Below are positions 11,295-22,718 of a DNA stretch of 64,000 nt, one piece after another. The position numbers and the translations under genes were made by a program. The notes below the pieces were generated by a model. That model made no database searches. It worked only from the letters and a program-made list of their open reading frames with translations, and had not been told where the DNA came from. The first letter of the stretch is position 1. Each line of letters begins with the position of its first letter. Source of the DNA: Triglochin maritima (taxonomy: Eukaryota; Streptophyta; Magnoliopsida; Alismatales; Juncaginaceae). The stretch covers positions 24,512,501-24,576,500 of the forward strand of contig OY821786.1 in assembly GCA_963682175.1 (NCBI GenBank), written 5' to 3'.

Positions 11295-12535
11295 CTCACT
11301 TACCGACTCCCTCACTCTTTCTCCCCCTCTCCTTCTCTTTCTCTCTCTCCTTTTCCTTCATTCACAGTCTCCTTCTCTCTCCTCTCTCTACTTCTCGCGC
11401 TAATTCACTCTCTCCCCTTCTCCGTTTCACTCCCTCCTTATCTCTCCCTCTCTCTCCTTCTCCATTGTTCTCTCTACTTCTCCATCTCTCCTTGCCCTTC
11501 TCACTCCCTCCCCCTCTGTCCACCTCTCCTCTCTCTCCTTCTCCTTCTACCTCTCTCCATCTCTCCCTCTCTCCTTGTTTCCCCATTCCTTCTCTCTCGT
11601 CCTACACTCTCCTTCTCTCTCCCCACTCCTTCTCCTTGTTTTTCACTCTCTTATTGTCCCGCGCTCTCTCCTTCTCACTCCTCTCTCTGATTCTCCCTTC
11701 TATCTTCTCTCTCCTTATCTTTCACTCTTCGTCTTAAATCTCCTTCCCTCTCTCTCCTTCTCCTCTACTTCAATACCTCTCCTTCCCTTTCCCTTTTTCC
11801 TTCTCCTTCTCTCTCTTCTTCCTGTCTCTCTCTCACCCTCCCTTGCCTTCTCCTCTTGCTTCTCTCCCTCCCTCTCCTTCTCCTTCCCATCTCCGCTCTT
11901 CTCCCCCTCTCCGTCTCCTCCTCTCTCCGTCTTCCTCCTTCCCCCTCCATCTCCCTCTACTTCTCTCTCCTTGTCCAACACTCTCCCCCTCCTCTCTCAC
12001 TCTGTCGTACTCTCTCGCTCTCCTCCTTCTTCTCCCCTCTTTCCTCCTCCTCTATCTCTCCTCTCTTCGTCTCCTTCTCGCTCTCCTCCCCTCCCACTCC
12101 CATTGTCCTTCTCTCTCCCTCTCCTATCCACTCTCCCCTTCTCCTTCTCTCTGCGTGCACTTATTCTTCTCTCCGTCGTTCTCCTTCTCTCTCCTTGTCC
12201 TCTCTCTTGTTCTCCTTCTCATCTCCTTTTTCTTCTCCTCCTCCTCCTCTCTCCTTCTTCTCCCTCCTCCTCCTCTTCCTCCTCTCTCTCCTTCTCTTTC
12301 TCTCATCCCTCTCCTTCTCCTTCGCTTGTCCTTCTCTCTCCTCCTCCCTCTTCTTTTCCTCTCCGTCACCTTCACTCTCTCTCACTCCTCTCGTTCTCCT
12401 TCCCTCTCCCCCTTCTCCGTCTCTCTATTCCTCTCTCTCCTTACCTTTTATCTCTACTTCTCCTTCTCCCTCCCTCTTTCCTTCTCTCCTTCCCTTCCAG
12501 TCCCCTCTTCCTTCTCTCTCTCCTTCTCCATCTAG
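11295..12535 (+). repeat. Satellite unit 11 (1,241 bp)
   Basis: It carries the units 6/7 haplotype (ctctcaccctc, gcgtgcactta, catctccttttt) although three other units intervene. Private changes: cgcgctaattc near 11,397, gtcttaaatc near 11,732 and ccaacactc near 11,976. Confidence 0.95.
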
Positions 12536-13789
12536 CTCACTAACCGACTCCCTCACTCTTTCTCCCCCTCTCCTTCTCTTTCTCTCTCTCCTTTTCCTTC
12601 ATTCACAGTCTCCTTCTCTCTCCTCTCTCTACTTCTCTCTCTAATTCACTCTCTCCCCTTCTCCGTTTCACTCCCTCCTTATCTCTCCCTCTCTCTCCTT
12701 CTCTATTGTTCTCTCTACTTCTCCATCTCTCCTTGCCCTTCTCACTCCCTCCCCCTCTGTCCACCTCTCCTCTCTCTCCTTCTCCTTCTACCTCTCTCCA
12801 TCTCTCCCTCTCTCCATGTTTCCCCATTTCCTTCTCTCTCGTCCTACACTCTCCTTCTCTTTCCCCACTCCTTCTCCTTGTTTTTCACTCTCTTATTGTC
12901 CCGCGCTCTCTCCTTCTCACTCCTCTCTCTGATTCTCCCTTCTATCTTCTATCTTCTCTCTCCTTATCCTTCACTCTTCGTCTTCAATCTCCTTCCCTCT
13001 CTCTCCTTCTCCTCTACTTCAATACCTCTCCATCCCTTTCCCTTTTTCCTTCTCCTTCTCACTCTTCTTCCTGTCTCTCTCTCTCCCTCGCTTGCCTTCT
13101 CCTCTTGCTTCTCTCCCTCCTTCTCCTTCCCATCTCCGCTCTTCTCCCCCTCTCCGTCTCCTCCTCTCTCCGTCTTCCTCCTTCCCCCTCCATCTCCCTC
13201 TACTTCTCTCTCCTTGTCCATCTCTCTCCCCCTCCTCTCTCACTCTGTCGTACTCTCTCGCTCTCCTCCATCTTCTCCCCTCTTTCCTCCTCCTCTATCT
13301 CTCCTCTCTTCGTCTCCTTCTCCTTCTTGCTCTCCTCCCCTCCCACTCCCATTGTCCTTCTCTCTCCCTCTCCTATCCACTCTCCCCTTCTCCTTCTCTC
13401 TGCGTGCCCTTATTCTTCTCTCCGTCGTTCTCCTTCTCTCTCCTTGTCCTCTCTCTTGTTCTCCTTCTCATCTCCTTCTTCTTCTCCTCCTCCTCCTCTC
13501 TCCTTCTTCTCCCTCCTCCTCCTCCTCTTCCTCCTCTCTCTCCTTCTCTTTCTCTCATCCCTCTCCTTCTCCTTCGCTTGTCCTTCTCTCTCCTCCTCCC
13601 TCTTCTTTTCCTCTCCGTCACCTTCACTCTCTCTCACTCCTCTCGTTCTCCTTCCCTCTCCCCCTTCTCCGTCTCTCTATTCCTCTCTCTCTCCTTACCT
13701 TTTATCTCTACTTCTCCTTCTCCCTCCCTCTTTCCTTCTCTCCTTCCCTTCCAGTCCCCTCTTCCTTCTCTCTCTCCTTCTCCATCTAG
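12536..13789 (+). repeat. Satellite unit 12 (1,254 bp)
   Basis: Private variants include cactaaccgac at the start, ctccatgtttcc near 12,814, tctccatccc near 13,027 and ccttcttgctc near 13,322. The last also occurs in unit 36. Confidence 0.95.
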
Positions 13790-15035
13790 CTCACTTACCG
13801 ACTCCCTCACTCTTTCTCCCCCTCTCCTTCTCTTTCTCTCTCTCCTTTTCCTTCATTCACAGTCTCCTTCGCTCTCCTCTCTCTACTTCTCGCTCTAATT
13901 CACTCTCTCCCCTTCTCCGTTTCACTCCCTCCATATCTCTCCCTCTCTCTCCTTCTCTATTGTTCTCTCTACTTCTCCATCTCTCCTTGCCCTTCTCACT
14001 CCCTACCCCTCTGTCCACCTCTCCTCTCTCTCCTTCTCCTTCTACCTCTCTCCCTCTCTCCTTGTTTCCCCATTTCCTTCTCTCTCGTCCTACACTCTCC
14101 TTCTCTCTCCCCACTCCTCCTTGTTTTTCACTCTCTTATTGTCCCGCACTCTCTCCTTCTCACTCCTCTCTCTGATTCTCCCTTCTATCTTCTATCTTCT
14201 CTCTCCTTATCCTTCACTCTTCGTCTTCAATCTCCTTCCCTCTCTCTCTCTCCTTCTCCTCTACTTCAATACCTCTCCTTCCCTTTCCCTTTTTCCTTCT
14301 CCTTCTCTCTCTTCTTCCTGTCTCTCTCTCTCCTTCGCTTGCCTTCTCCTCTTGCTTCTCTCCCTCCCTCTCCTTCTCCTTCCCATCTCCGCTCTTCTCC
14401 CCCTCTCCGTCTCCTCCTCTCTCCGTCTTCCTCCTTCCCCGTCCATCTCACTCTACTTCTCTCTCCTTGTCCATCTCTCTCCCCTCCTCTCTCACACTGT
14501 CGTACTCTCTCGCTCTCCTCCTTCTTCTCCCCTCTTTCCTCCTCCTCTATCTCTCCCCTCTTCGTCTCCTTCTCCTTCTCGCTCTCCTCCCCTCCCACTC
14601 CCATTGTCCTTCTCTCTCCCTCTCCTATCCACTCTCCCCTTCTCCTCTCTCTGCGTGCCCTTATTCTTCTCTCCGTCCTTCTCCTACTCTCTCCTTGTCC
14701 TCTCTCTTGTTCTCCTTCTCATCTCCTTCTTCTTCTCCTCCTCCTCCTCTCTCCTTCTTCTCCCTCCTCCTCCTCTTCCTCCTCTCTCTCCTTCTCTTTC
14801 TCTCATCCCTCTCCTTCTCCTTCGCTTGTCCTTCTCTCTCCTCCTCCCTCTTCTTTTCCTCTCCGTCACCTTCACTCTCTCTCACTCCTCTCTTTCTCCT
14901 TCCCTCTCCCCCTTCTCCGTCTCTCTATTCCTCTCTCTCCTTACCATTTATCTCTACTTCTCCTTCTCCCTCCCTCTTTCATTCTCTCCTTCCCTTCCAG
15001 TCCCCTCTTCCTTCTCTCTCTCCTTCTCCATCTAG
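13790..15035 (+). repeat. Satellite unit 13 (1,246 bp)
   Basis: The most diverged full unit by eye. It has cccgcactc for cccgcgctc near 14,145, ccccgtccatctcac near 14,437, tcacactgtcg near 14,492, ctctcccctcttcg near 14,553 and ttaccatttatc near 14,941. Confidence 0.95.
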
Positions 15036-15689
15036 CTCACTTACCGACTCCCTCACTCTTTCTCCCCCTCTCCTTCTCTTTCTCTCTCTCCTTTTCCTTC
15101 ATTCACAGTCTCCTTCGCTCTCCTCTCTCTACTTCTCGCTCTAATTCACTCTCTCCCCTTCTCCGTTTCACTCCCTCCTTATCTCTCCCTCTCTCTCCTT
15201 CTCTATTGTTCTCTCTATTTCCCCATCTCTCCTTGCCCTTCTCACTCCCTCCCCCTCTGTCCACCTCTCCTCTCTCTCCTTCTCCTTCTACCTCTCTCCA
15301 TCTCTCCCTCTCTCCTAGTTTCCCCATTTCCTTCTCTCTCTTCCTACACTCTCCTTCTCTCTCCCCACTCCTTCTCCTTGTTTTTCACTCTCTTATTGTC
15401 CCGCGCTCTCTCCTTCTCACTCCTCTCTCTGATTCTCCCTTCTATCTTCTATCTTCTCTCTCCTTATCCTTCACTCTTCGTCTTCAATCTCCTTCCCTCT
15501 CTCTCCTTCTCCTCTACTTCAATACCTCTCCTTCCCTTTCCCTTTTTCCTTCTCCTTCTCTCTCTTCTTCCTGTCTCTCTCTCCCCCTCGCTTGCCTTCT
15601 CCTCTTGCTTCTCTCCCTCCCTCTCCTTCTCCTTCCCATCTCCGCTCTTCTCCCCCTCTCCGTCTCCTCCTCTCTCCGTCTTCCTCCTT

Positions 15690-15777
15690 CCCCCTCCATC
15701 TCCCTCTACTTCTCTCTCCTTGTCCATCTCTCTCCCCCTCCATCTCCCTCTACTTCTCTCTCCTTGTCCATCTCTCG
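15690..15777 (+). repeat. 44-bp internal tandem duplication (unit 14)
   Basis: The ccccctccatctccctctac segment that ends in ttgtccatctct is present twice with a 44-bp period. The second copy ends in ctcg instead of ctct. Confidence 0.95.
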
Positions 15778-16005
15778 CCCCCTCCTCTCTCACTCTGTCG
15801 TACTCTCTCGCTCTCCTCCTTCTTCTCCCCTCTTTCCTCCTCTATCTCTCCTCTCTTCGTCTCCTTCTCCTTCTCGCTCTCCTCCCCTCCCACTCCCATT
15901 GTCCTTCTCTCTCCCTCTCCTATCCACTCTCCCCTTCTCCTTCTCTCTGCGTGCCCTTATTCTTCTCTCCGTCGTTCTCCTTCTCTCTCCTTGTCCTCTC
16001 TCTTG

Positions 16006-16103
16006 TTCTCCTTCTCTTCTCCTTCTTCTTCTCCTCCTCCTCCTCTCTCCTTCTTCTCCCTCCTCCTCCTCCTCTTCCTCCTCTCTCTCCTTCTCTTTCT
16101 CTC
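16006..16103 (+). other. 98-nt purine-free tract (unit 14)
   Basis: An A-to-T change in catctcc fuses two pyrimidine runs into one 98-nt tract. The tract recurs exactly 1,293 and 2,586 bp downstream. Confidence 0.95.
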
Positions 16104-16982
16104 ATCCCTCTCCTTCTCCTTCGCTTGTCCTTCTCTCTCCTCCTCCCTCTTCTTTTCCTCACCGTCACCTTCACTCTCTCTCACTCCTCTCGTTCTCCTT
16201 CCCTCTCCCCCTTCTCCGTCTCTCTATTCCTCTCTCTCCTTACCTTTTATCTCTACTTCTCCTTCTCCCTCCCTCTTTCCTTCTCTCCTTCCCTTCCAGT
16301 CCCCTCTTCCTTCTCTCTCTCCTTCTCCATCTAGCTCACTTACCGACTCCCTCACTCTTTCTCCCCCTCTCCTTCTCTTTCTCTCTCTCCTTTTCCTTCA
16401 TTCACAGTCTCCTTCGCTCTCCTCTCTCTACTTCTCGCTCTAATTCACTCTCTCCCCTTCTCCGTTTCACTCCCTCCTTATCTCTCCCTCTCTCTCCTTC
16501 TCTACTGTTCTCTCTACTTCTCCATCTCTCCTTGCCCTTCTCACTCCCTCCCCCTCTGTCCACCTCTCCTCTCTCTCCTTCTACCTCTCTCCATCTCTCC
16601 CTCTCTCCTTGTTTCCCCATTTCCTTCTCTCTCGTCCTACACTCTCCTTCTCTCTCCCCACTCCTTCTCCTTGTTTTTCACTCTCTTATTGTCCCGCGCT
16701 CTCTCCTTCTCACTCCTCTCTCTGATTCTCCCTTCTATCTTCTATCTTCTCTCTCCTTATCCTTCACTCTTCGTCTTCAATCTCCTTCCCTCTCTCTCCT
16801 TCTCCTCTACTTCAATACCTCTCCTTCCCTTTCCCTTTTTCCTTCTCCTTCTCTCTCTTCTTCCTGTCTCTCTCTCCCCCTCGCTTGCCTTCTCCTCTTG
16901 CTTCTCTCCCTCCCTCTCCTTCTCCTTCCCATCTCCGCTCTTCTCCCCCTCTCCGTCTCCTCCTCTCTCCGTCTTCCTCCTT

Positions 16983-17070
16983 CCCCCTCCATCTCCCTCT
17001 ACTTCTCTCTCCTTGTCCATCTCTCTCCCCCTCCATCTCCCTCTACTTCTCTCTCCTTGTCCATCTCTCG
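16983..17070 (+). repeat. 44-bp internal tandem duplication (unit 15)
   Basis: Same 44-bp period and same junction bases as in unit 14, displaced by exactly 1,293 bp. Confidence 0.93.
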
Positions 17071-17298
17071 CCCCCTCCTCTCTCACTCTGTCGTACTCTC
17101 TCGCTCTCCTCCTTCTTCTCCCCTCTTTCCTCCTCTATCTCTGCTCTCTTCGTCTCCTTCTCCTTCTCGCTCTCCTCCCCTCCCACTCCCATTGTCCTTC
17201 TCTCTCCCTCTCCTATCCACTCTCCCCTTCTCCTTCTCTCTGCGTGCCCTTATTCTTCTCTCCGTCGTTCTCCTTCTCTCTCCTTGTCCTCTCTCTTG

Positions 17299-17396
17299 TT
17301 CTCCTTCTCTTCTCCTTCTTCTTCTCCTCCTCCTCCTCTCTCCTTCTTCTCCCTCCTCCTCCTCCTCTTCCTCCTCTCTCTCCTTCTCTTTCTCTC
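17299..17396 (+). other. 98-nt purine-free tract (unit 15)
   Basis: Bounded by the G of cttgttctcc and the A of ctcatccc, with no purine between. Confidence 0.95.
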
Positions 17397-18275
17397 ATCC
17401 CTCTCCTTCTCCTTCGCTTGTCCTTCTCTCTCCTCCTCCCTCTTCTTTTCCTCACCGTCACCTTCACTCTCTCTCACTCCTCTCGTTCTCCTTCCCTCTC
17501 CCCATTCTCCGTCTCTCTATTCCTCTCTCTCCTTACCTTTTATCTCTACTTCTCCTTCTCCCTCCCTCTTTCCTTCTCTCCTTCCCTTCCAGTCCCCTCT
17601 TCCTTCTCTCTCTCCTTCTCCATCTAGCTCACTTACCGACTCCCTCACTCTTTCTCCCCCTCTCCTTCTCTTTCTCTCTCTCCTTTTCCTTCATTCACAG
17701 TCTCCTTCGCTCTCCTCTCTCTACTTCTCGCTCTAATTCACTCTCTCCCCTTCTCCGTTTCACTCCCTCCTTACCTCTCCCTCTCTCTCCTTCTCTATTG
17801 TTCTCTCTACTTCTCCATCTCTCCTTGCCCTTCTCACTCCCTCCCCCTCTGTCCACCTCTCCTCTCTCTCCTTCTACCTCTCTCCATCTCTCCCTCTCTC
17901 CTTGTTTCCCCATTTCCTTCTCTCTCGTCCTACACTCTCCTTCTCTCTCCCCACTCCTTCTCCTTGTTTTTCACTCTCTTATTGTCCCGCGCTCTCTCCT
18001 TCTCACTCCTCTCTCTGATTCTCCCTTCTATCTTCTATCTTCTCTCTCCTTATCCTTCACTCTTCGTCTTCAATCTCCTTCCCTCTCTCTCCTTCTCCTC
18101 TACTTCAATACCTCTCCTTCCCTTTCCCTTTTTCCTTCTCCTTCTCTCTCTTCTTCCTGTCTCTCTCTCCCCCTCGCTTGCCTTCTCCTCTTGCTTCTCT
18201 CCCTCCCTCTCCTTCTCCTTCCCATCTCCGCTCTTCTCCCCCTCTCCGTCTCCTCCTCTCTCCGTCTTCCTCCTT

Positions 18276-18363
18276 CCCCCTCCATCTCCCTCTACTTCTC
18301 TCTCCTTGTCCATCTCTCTCCCCCTCCATCTCCCTCTACTTCTCTCTCCTTGTCCATCTCTCG
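18276..18363 (+). repeat. 44-bp internal tandem duplication (unit 16)
   Basis: Third occurrence of the identical 44-bp duplication, 1,293 bp after that of unit 15. Confidence 0.93.
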
Positions 18364-18591
18364 CCCCCTCCTCTCTCACTCTGTCGTACTCTCTCGCTCT
18401 CCTCCTTCTTCTCCCCTCTTTCCTCCTCTATCTCTCCTCTCTTCGTCTCCTTCTCCTTCTCGCTCTCCTCCCCTCCCACTCCCATTGTCCTTCTCTCTCC
18501 CTCTCCTATCCACTCTCCCCTTCTCCTTCTCTCTGCGTGCCCTTATTCTTCTCTCCGTCGTTCTCCTTCTCTCTCCTTGTCCTCTCTCTTG

Positions 18592-18689
18592 TTCTCCTTC
18601 TCTTCTCCTTCTTCTTCTCCTCCTCCTCCTCTCTCCTTCTTCTCCCTCCTCCTCCTCCTCTTCCTCCTCTCTCTCCTTCTCTTTCTCTC
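18592..18689 (+). other. 98-nt purine-free tract (unit 16)
   Basis: Same fused pyrimidine tract as in units 14 and 15. Confidence 0.93.
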
Positions 18690-18920
18690 ATCCCTCTCCT
18701 TCTCCTTCGCTTGTCCTTCTCTCTCCTCCTCCCTCTTCTTTTCCTCACCGTCACCTTCACTCTCTCTCACTCCTCTCGTTCTCCTTCCCTCTCCCCCTTC
18801 TCCGTCTCTCTATTCCTCTCTCTCCTTACCTTTTATCTCTACTTCTCCTTCTCCCTCCCTCTTTCCTTCTCTCCTTCCCTTCCAGTCCCCTCTTCCTTCT
18901 CTCTCTCCTTCTCCATCTAG

Positions 18921-20164
18921 CTCACTTACCGACTCCCTCACTCTTTCTCCCCCTCTCCTTCTCTTTCTCTCTCTCCTTTTCCTTCATTCACAGTCTCCTT
19001 CTCTCTCCTCTCTCTACTTCTCGCTCTAATTCACTCTCTCCCCTTCTCCGTTTCACTCCCTCCTTATCTCTCCCTCTCTCTCCTTCTCTATTGTTCTCTC
19101 TACTTCTCCATCTCTCCTTGCCCTTCTCACTCCCTCCCCCTCTGTCCACCTCTCCTCTCTCTCCTTCTACCTCTCTCCATCTCTCCCTCTCTCCTTGTTT
19201 CCCCATTTCCTTCTCTCTCGTCCTACACTCTCCTTCTCTCTCCCCACTCCTTCTCCTTGTTTTTCACTCTCTTATTGTCCCGCGCTCTCTCCTTCTCACT
19301 CCTCTCTCTGATTCTCCCTTCTATCTTCTATCTTCTCTCTCCTTATCCTTCACTCTTCGTCTTCAATCTCCTTCCCTCTCTCTCCTTCTCCTCTACTTCA
19401 ATACCTCTCCTTCCCTTTCCCTTTTTCCTTCTCCTTCTCTCTCTTCTTCCTGTCTCTCTCTCCCTCGCTTGCCTTCTCCTCTTGCTTCTCTCCCTCCCTC
19501 TCCTTCTCCTTCCCATCTCCGCTCTTCTCCCCCTCTCCGTCTCCTCCTCTCTCCGTCTTCCTCCTTCCCCCTCCATCTCCCTCTACTTCTCTCTCCTTGT
19601 CCATCTCTCTCCCCCTCCTCTCTCACTCTGTCGTACTCTCTCGCTCTCCTCCTTCTTCTCCCCTCTTTCCTCCTCCTCTATATCTCCCCTCTTCGTCTCC
19701 TTCTCGCTCTCCTCCCCTCCCACTCCCATTGTCCTTCTCTCTCCCTCTCCTATCCACTCTCCCCTTCTCCTTCTCTCTGCGTGCCCTTATTCTTCTCTCC
19801 GTCGTTCTCCTTCTCTCTCCTTGTCCTCTCTCTTGTTCTCCTTCTCATCTCCTTCTTCTTCTCCTCCTCCTCCTCTCTCCTTCTTCTCCCTCCTCCTCCT
19901 CCTCTTCCTCCTCTCTCTCCTTCTCTTTCTCTCATCCCTCTCCTTCTCCTTCGCTTGTCCTTCTCTCTCCTCCTCCCTCTTCTTTTCCTCTCCGTCACCT
20001 TCACTCTCTCTCACTCCTCTCGTTCTCCTTCCCTCTCCCCCTTCTCCGTCTCTCTATTCCTCTCTCTCCTTACCTTTTATCTCTACTTCTCCTTCTCCCT
20101 CCCTCTTTCCTTCTCTCCTTCCCTTCCAGTCCCCTCTTCCTTCTCTCTCTCCTTCTCCATCTAG
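18921..20164 (+). repeat. Satellite unit 17 (1,244 bp)
   Basis: It keeps the 6-bp loss (ctctctccttctacc, near 19,160) of the triplicated unit but lacks the 44-bp duplication and has catctcc. It is therefore a hybrid that marks the right edge of the triplication. Private: ctctatatctcccc near 19,677. Confidence 0.95.
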
Positions 20165-21465
20165 CTCACTTACCGACTCCCTCACTCTTTCTCCCCCTCT
20201 CCTTCTCTTTCTCTCTCTCCTTTTCCTTCATTCACAGTCTCCTTCGCTCTCCTCTCTCTACTTCTCGCTCTAATTCACTCTCTCCCCTTCTCCGTTTCAC
20301 TCCCGCCTTATCTCTCCCTATCTCTCCTTCTCTATTGTTCTCTCTACTTCTCCATCTCTCCTTGCCCTTCTCACTCCCTCCCCCTCTGTCCACCTCATCT
20401 CTCTCTCCTTCTCCTTCTACCTCTCTCCATCTCTCCCTCTCTCCTTGTTTCCCCATTTCCTTCTCTCTCGTCCTACACTCTCCTTCTCTCTCCCCACTCC
20501 TTCTCCTTGTTTTTCACTCTCTTATTGTCCCGCGCTCTCTCCTTCTCACTCCTTTCTCTGATTCTCCCTTCTATCTTCTATCTTCTCTCTCCTTATCCTT
20601 CACTCTTCGTCTTCAATCTCCTTCCCTCTCTCTCTCCTTCTCCTCTACTTCAATACCTCTCCTTCCCTTTCCCTTTTTCCTTCTCCTTCTCTCTCTTCTT
20701 CCTGTCTCTCTCTCTCCCTCGCTTGCCTTCTCCTCTTGCTTCTCTCCCTCCCTCTCCTTCTCCTTCCCATCTCCGCTCTTCTCCCCCTCTCCGTCTCCTC
20801 CTCTCTCCGTCTTCCTCCTTCCCCCTCCATCTCCCTCTACTTCTCTCTCCTTGTCCATCTCTCACGCCCTCCATCTCCCTCTACTTCTCTCTCCTTGTCC
20901 ATCTCTCTCTCCCTCCTCTCTCACTCTGTCGTACTCTCTCGCTCTCCTCCTTCTTCTCCCGTCTTTCCTCCTCCTCTATCTCTCCTCTCTTCGTCTCCTT
21001 CTCCTTCTCGCTCTCCTCCCCTCCCACTCCCATTGTCCTTCTCTCTCCCTCTCCTATCCACTCTCCCCTTCTCCTTCTCTCTGCGTGCCCTTATTCTTCT
21101 CTCCGTCGTTCTCCTTCTCTCTCCTTGTCCTCTCTCTTGTTCTCCTTCTCATCTTCTTCTTCTTCTCCTCCTCCTCCTCTCTCCTTCTTCTCCCTCCTCC
21201 TCCTCTTCCTCCTCTCTCTTCTTCTCTTTCTCTCATCCCTCTCCTTCTCCTTCGCTTGTCCTTCTCTCTCCTCCTCCCTCTTCTTTTCCTCTCCGTCACC
21301 TTCACTCTCTCTCACTCCTCTCGTTCTCCTTCCCTCTCCCCCTTCTCCGTCTCTCTATTCCTCTCTCTCCTTACCTTTTATCTCTACTTCTCCTTCTCCC
21401 TCCCTCTTTCCTTCTCTCCTTCCCTTCCAGTCCCCTCTTCCTTCTCTCTCTCCTTCTCCATCTAG
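20165..21465 (+). repeat. Satellite unit 18 (1,301 bp, longest unit)
   Basis: It carries the 44-bp duplication with different junction bases (ctcacgccctcc). Private: cactcccgcc near 20,299, cacctcatctc near 20,392, ttctcccgtc near 20,954 and catcttcttc near 21,149. Confidence 0.95.
20821..20908 (+). repeat. 44-bp internal tandem duplication (unit 18)
   Basis: Same segment and same 44-bp period as in units 14-16, but the first junction reads ctcacgccctcc and the second ctctctccctcc. Unit 17, between the two groups, lacks it. Confidence 0.93.
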
Positions 21466-22718
21466 CTCACTTACCGACTCCCTCACTCTTTCTCCCCCTC
21501 TCCTTCTCTTTCTCTCTCTCCTTTTCCTTCATTCACAGTCTCCTTCGCTCTCCTCTCTCTACTTCTCGCTCTAATTCACTCTCTCCCCTTCTCCGTTTCA
21601 CTCCCTCCTTATCTCTCCCTCTCTTTCCTTCTCTATTGTTCTCTCTACTTCTCCATCTCTCCTTGCCCTTCTCACTCCCTCCCCCTCTGTCCACCTCTCC
21701 TCTCTCTCCTTCTCCTTCTACCTCTCTCCCTCTCTCCATCTCTCCTTGTTTCCCCATTTCCTTCTCTCTCGTCCTACACTCTCCTTCTCTCTCCCCACTC
21801 CTTCTCCTTGTTTTTCACTCTCTTATTGTCCCGCGCTCTCTCCTTCTCACTCCTCTCTCTGATTCTCCCTTCTATCTTCTATCTTCTCTCTCCTTATCCT
21901 TTCACTCTTCGTCTTCAATCTCCTTCCCTCTCTCTCCTTCTCCTCTACTTCAATACCTCTCCTTCCCTTTCCCTTTTTCCATCTCCTTCTCTCTCTTCTT
22001 CCTGTCTCTCTCTCTCCCTCGCTTGCCTTCTCCTCTTGCTTCTCTCCCTCCCTCTCCTTCTCCTTCCCATCTCCGCCCTTCTCCCCCTCTCCGTCTCCTC
22101 CTCTCTCCGTCTTCCTCCTTCCCCCTCCATCTCCCTCTACTTCTCTCTCCTTGTCCATCTCTCTCCCCCTCCTCTCTCACTTTGTCGTACTCTCTCGCTC
22201 TCCTCCTTCTCCCCTCTTTCCTCCTCCTCTATCTCTCCTCTCTTCGTCTCCTTCTCCTTCTCGCTCTCCTCCCCTCCCACTCCCATTGTCCTTCTCTCTC
22301 CCTCTCCTATCCACTCTCCCCTTCTCCTTCTCTCTGCGTGCCCTTATTCTTCTCTCTGTCGTTCTCCTTCTCTCTCCTTGTCCTCTCTCTTGTTCTCCTT
22401 CTCATCTCCTTCTTCTTCTCCTCCTCCTCCTCTCTCCTTCTTCTCCCTCCTCCTCCTCTTCCTCCTCTCTCTCCTTCTCTTTCTCTCATCCCTCTCCTTC
22501 TCCTTCGCTTGTCCTTCTCTCTCCTCCTCCCTCTTCTTTTCCTCTCCGTCACCTTCACTCTCTCTCACTCCTCTCGTTCTCCTTCCCTCTCCCCCTTCTC
22601 CGTCTCTCTATTCCTCTCTCTCCTTACCTTTTATCTCTACTTCTCCTTCTCCCTCCCTCTTTCCTTCTCTCCTTCCCTTCCAGTCCCCTCTTCCTTCTCT
22701 CTCTCCTTCTCCATCTAG
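21466..22718 (+). repeat. Satellite unit 19 (1,253 bp)
   Basis: Private variants: ctctttccttc near 21,625, a single-base T gain in atcctttcac near 21,899, tttttccatctcc near 21,975, cactttgtcg near 22,180 and ctctctgtcg near 22,355. Confidence 0.95.

Larger units (their letters stand above)
15036..16334 (+). repeat. Satellite unit 14 (1,299 bp, 44-bp duplication)
   Basis: First unit of the 1,293-bp amplification. It carries the 44-bp duplication, cttctcttctcc for cttctcatctcc near 16,011, and ctcaccgtcacc near 16,158. Its left third still has private variants (ctctatttccccatc near 15,212, tctcctagtttcc near 15,312), so the amplified segment starts after these. Confidence 0.95.
16335..17627 (+). 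repeat. Satellite unit 15 (1,293 bp, 44-bp duplication)
   Basis: Second copy of the 1,293-bp repeat. Private differences from units 14 and 16 are tctctgctctc near 17,142 and ccccattctcc near 17,502. Confidence 0.95.
17628..18920 (+). repeat. Satellite unit 16 (1,293 bp, 44-bp duplication)
   Basis: Third copy of the 1,293-bp repeat, with ccttacctctcc near 17,772 as its main private change. Confidence 0.95.
15340..19218 (+). repeat. Three near-identical tandem copies of a 1,293-bp unit
   Basis: Homologous landmarks repeat with exact 1,293-bp spacing (for example 15,378, 16,671, 17,964 and 19,257). Each copy has the 44-bp duplication, the catctcc to cttctcc change, ctcaccgtcacc, a one-triplet loss in tcctcctctatc and a 6-bp loss in ctctctccttctacc. 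Only a few single-base differences separate the copies, such as tctctgctc near 17,142, ccccattctcc near 17,502, ccttacctc near 17,772 and tctactgttc near 16,503. Boundaries are approximate. A tandem triplication by unequal exchange is inferred. Confidence 0.93.

Noticed and set aside
14339..20164. Very long plus-strand open frames (also 172-3,354, 29,500-33,933, 36,876-40,307 and others) as Ser/Pro/Leu-rich proteins
   Set aside because: They overlap in all frames, begin at non-ATG codons, have only compositional content, and end at the fixed TAG/TAA/TGA of the satellite unit. Indels between units are not multiples of three, so no frame is conserved.
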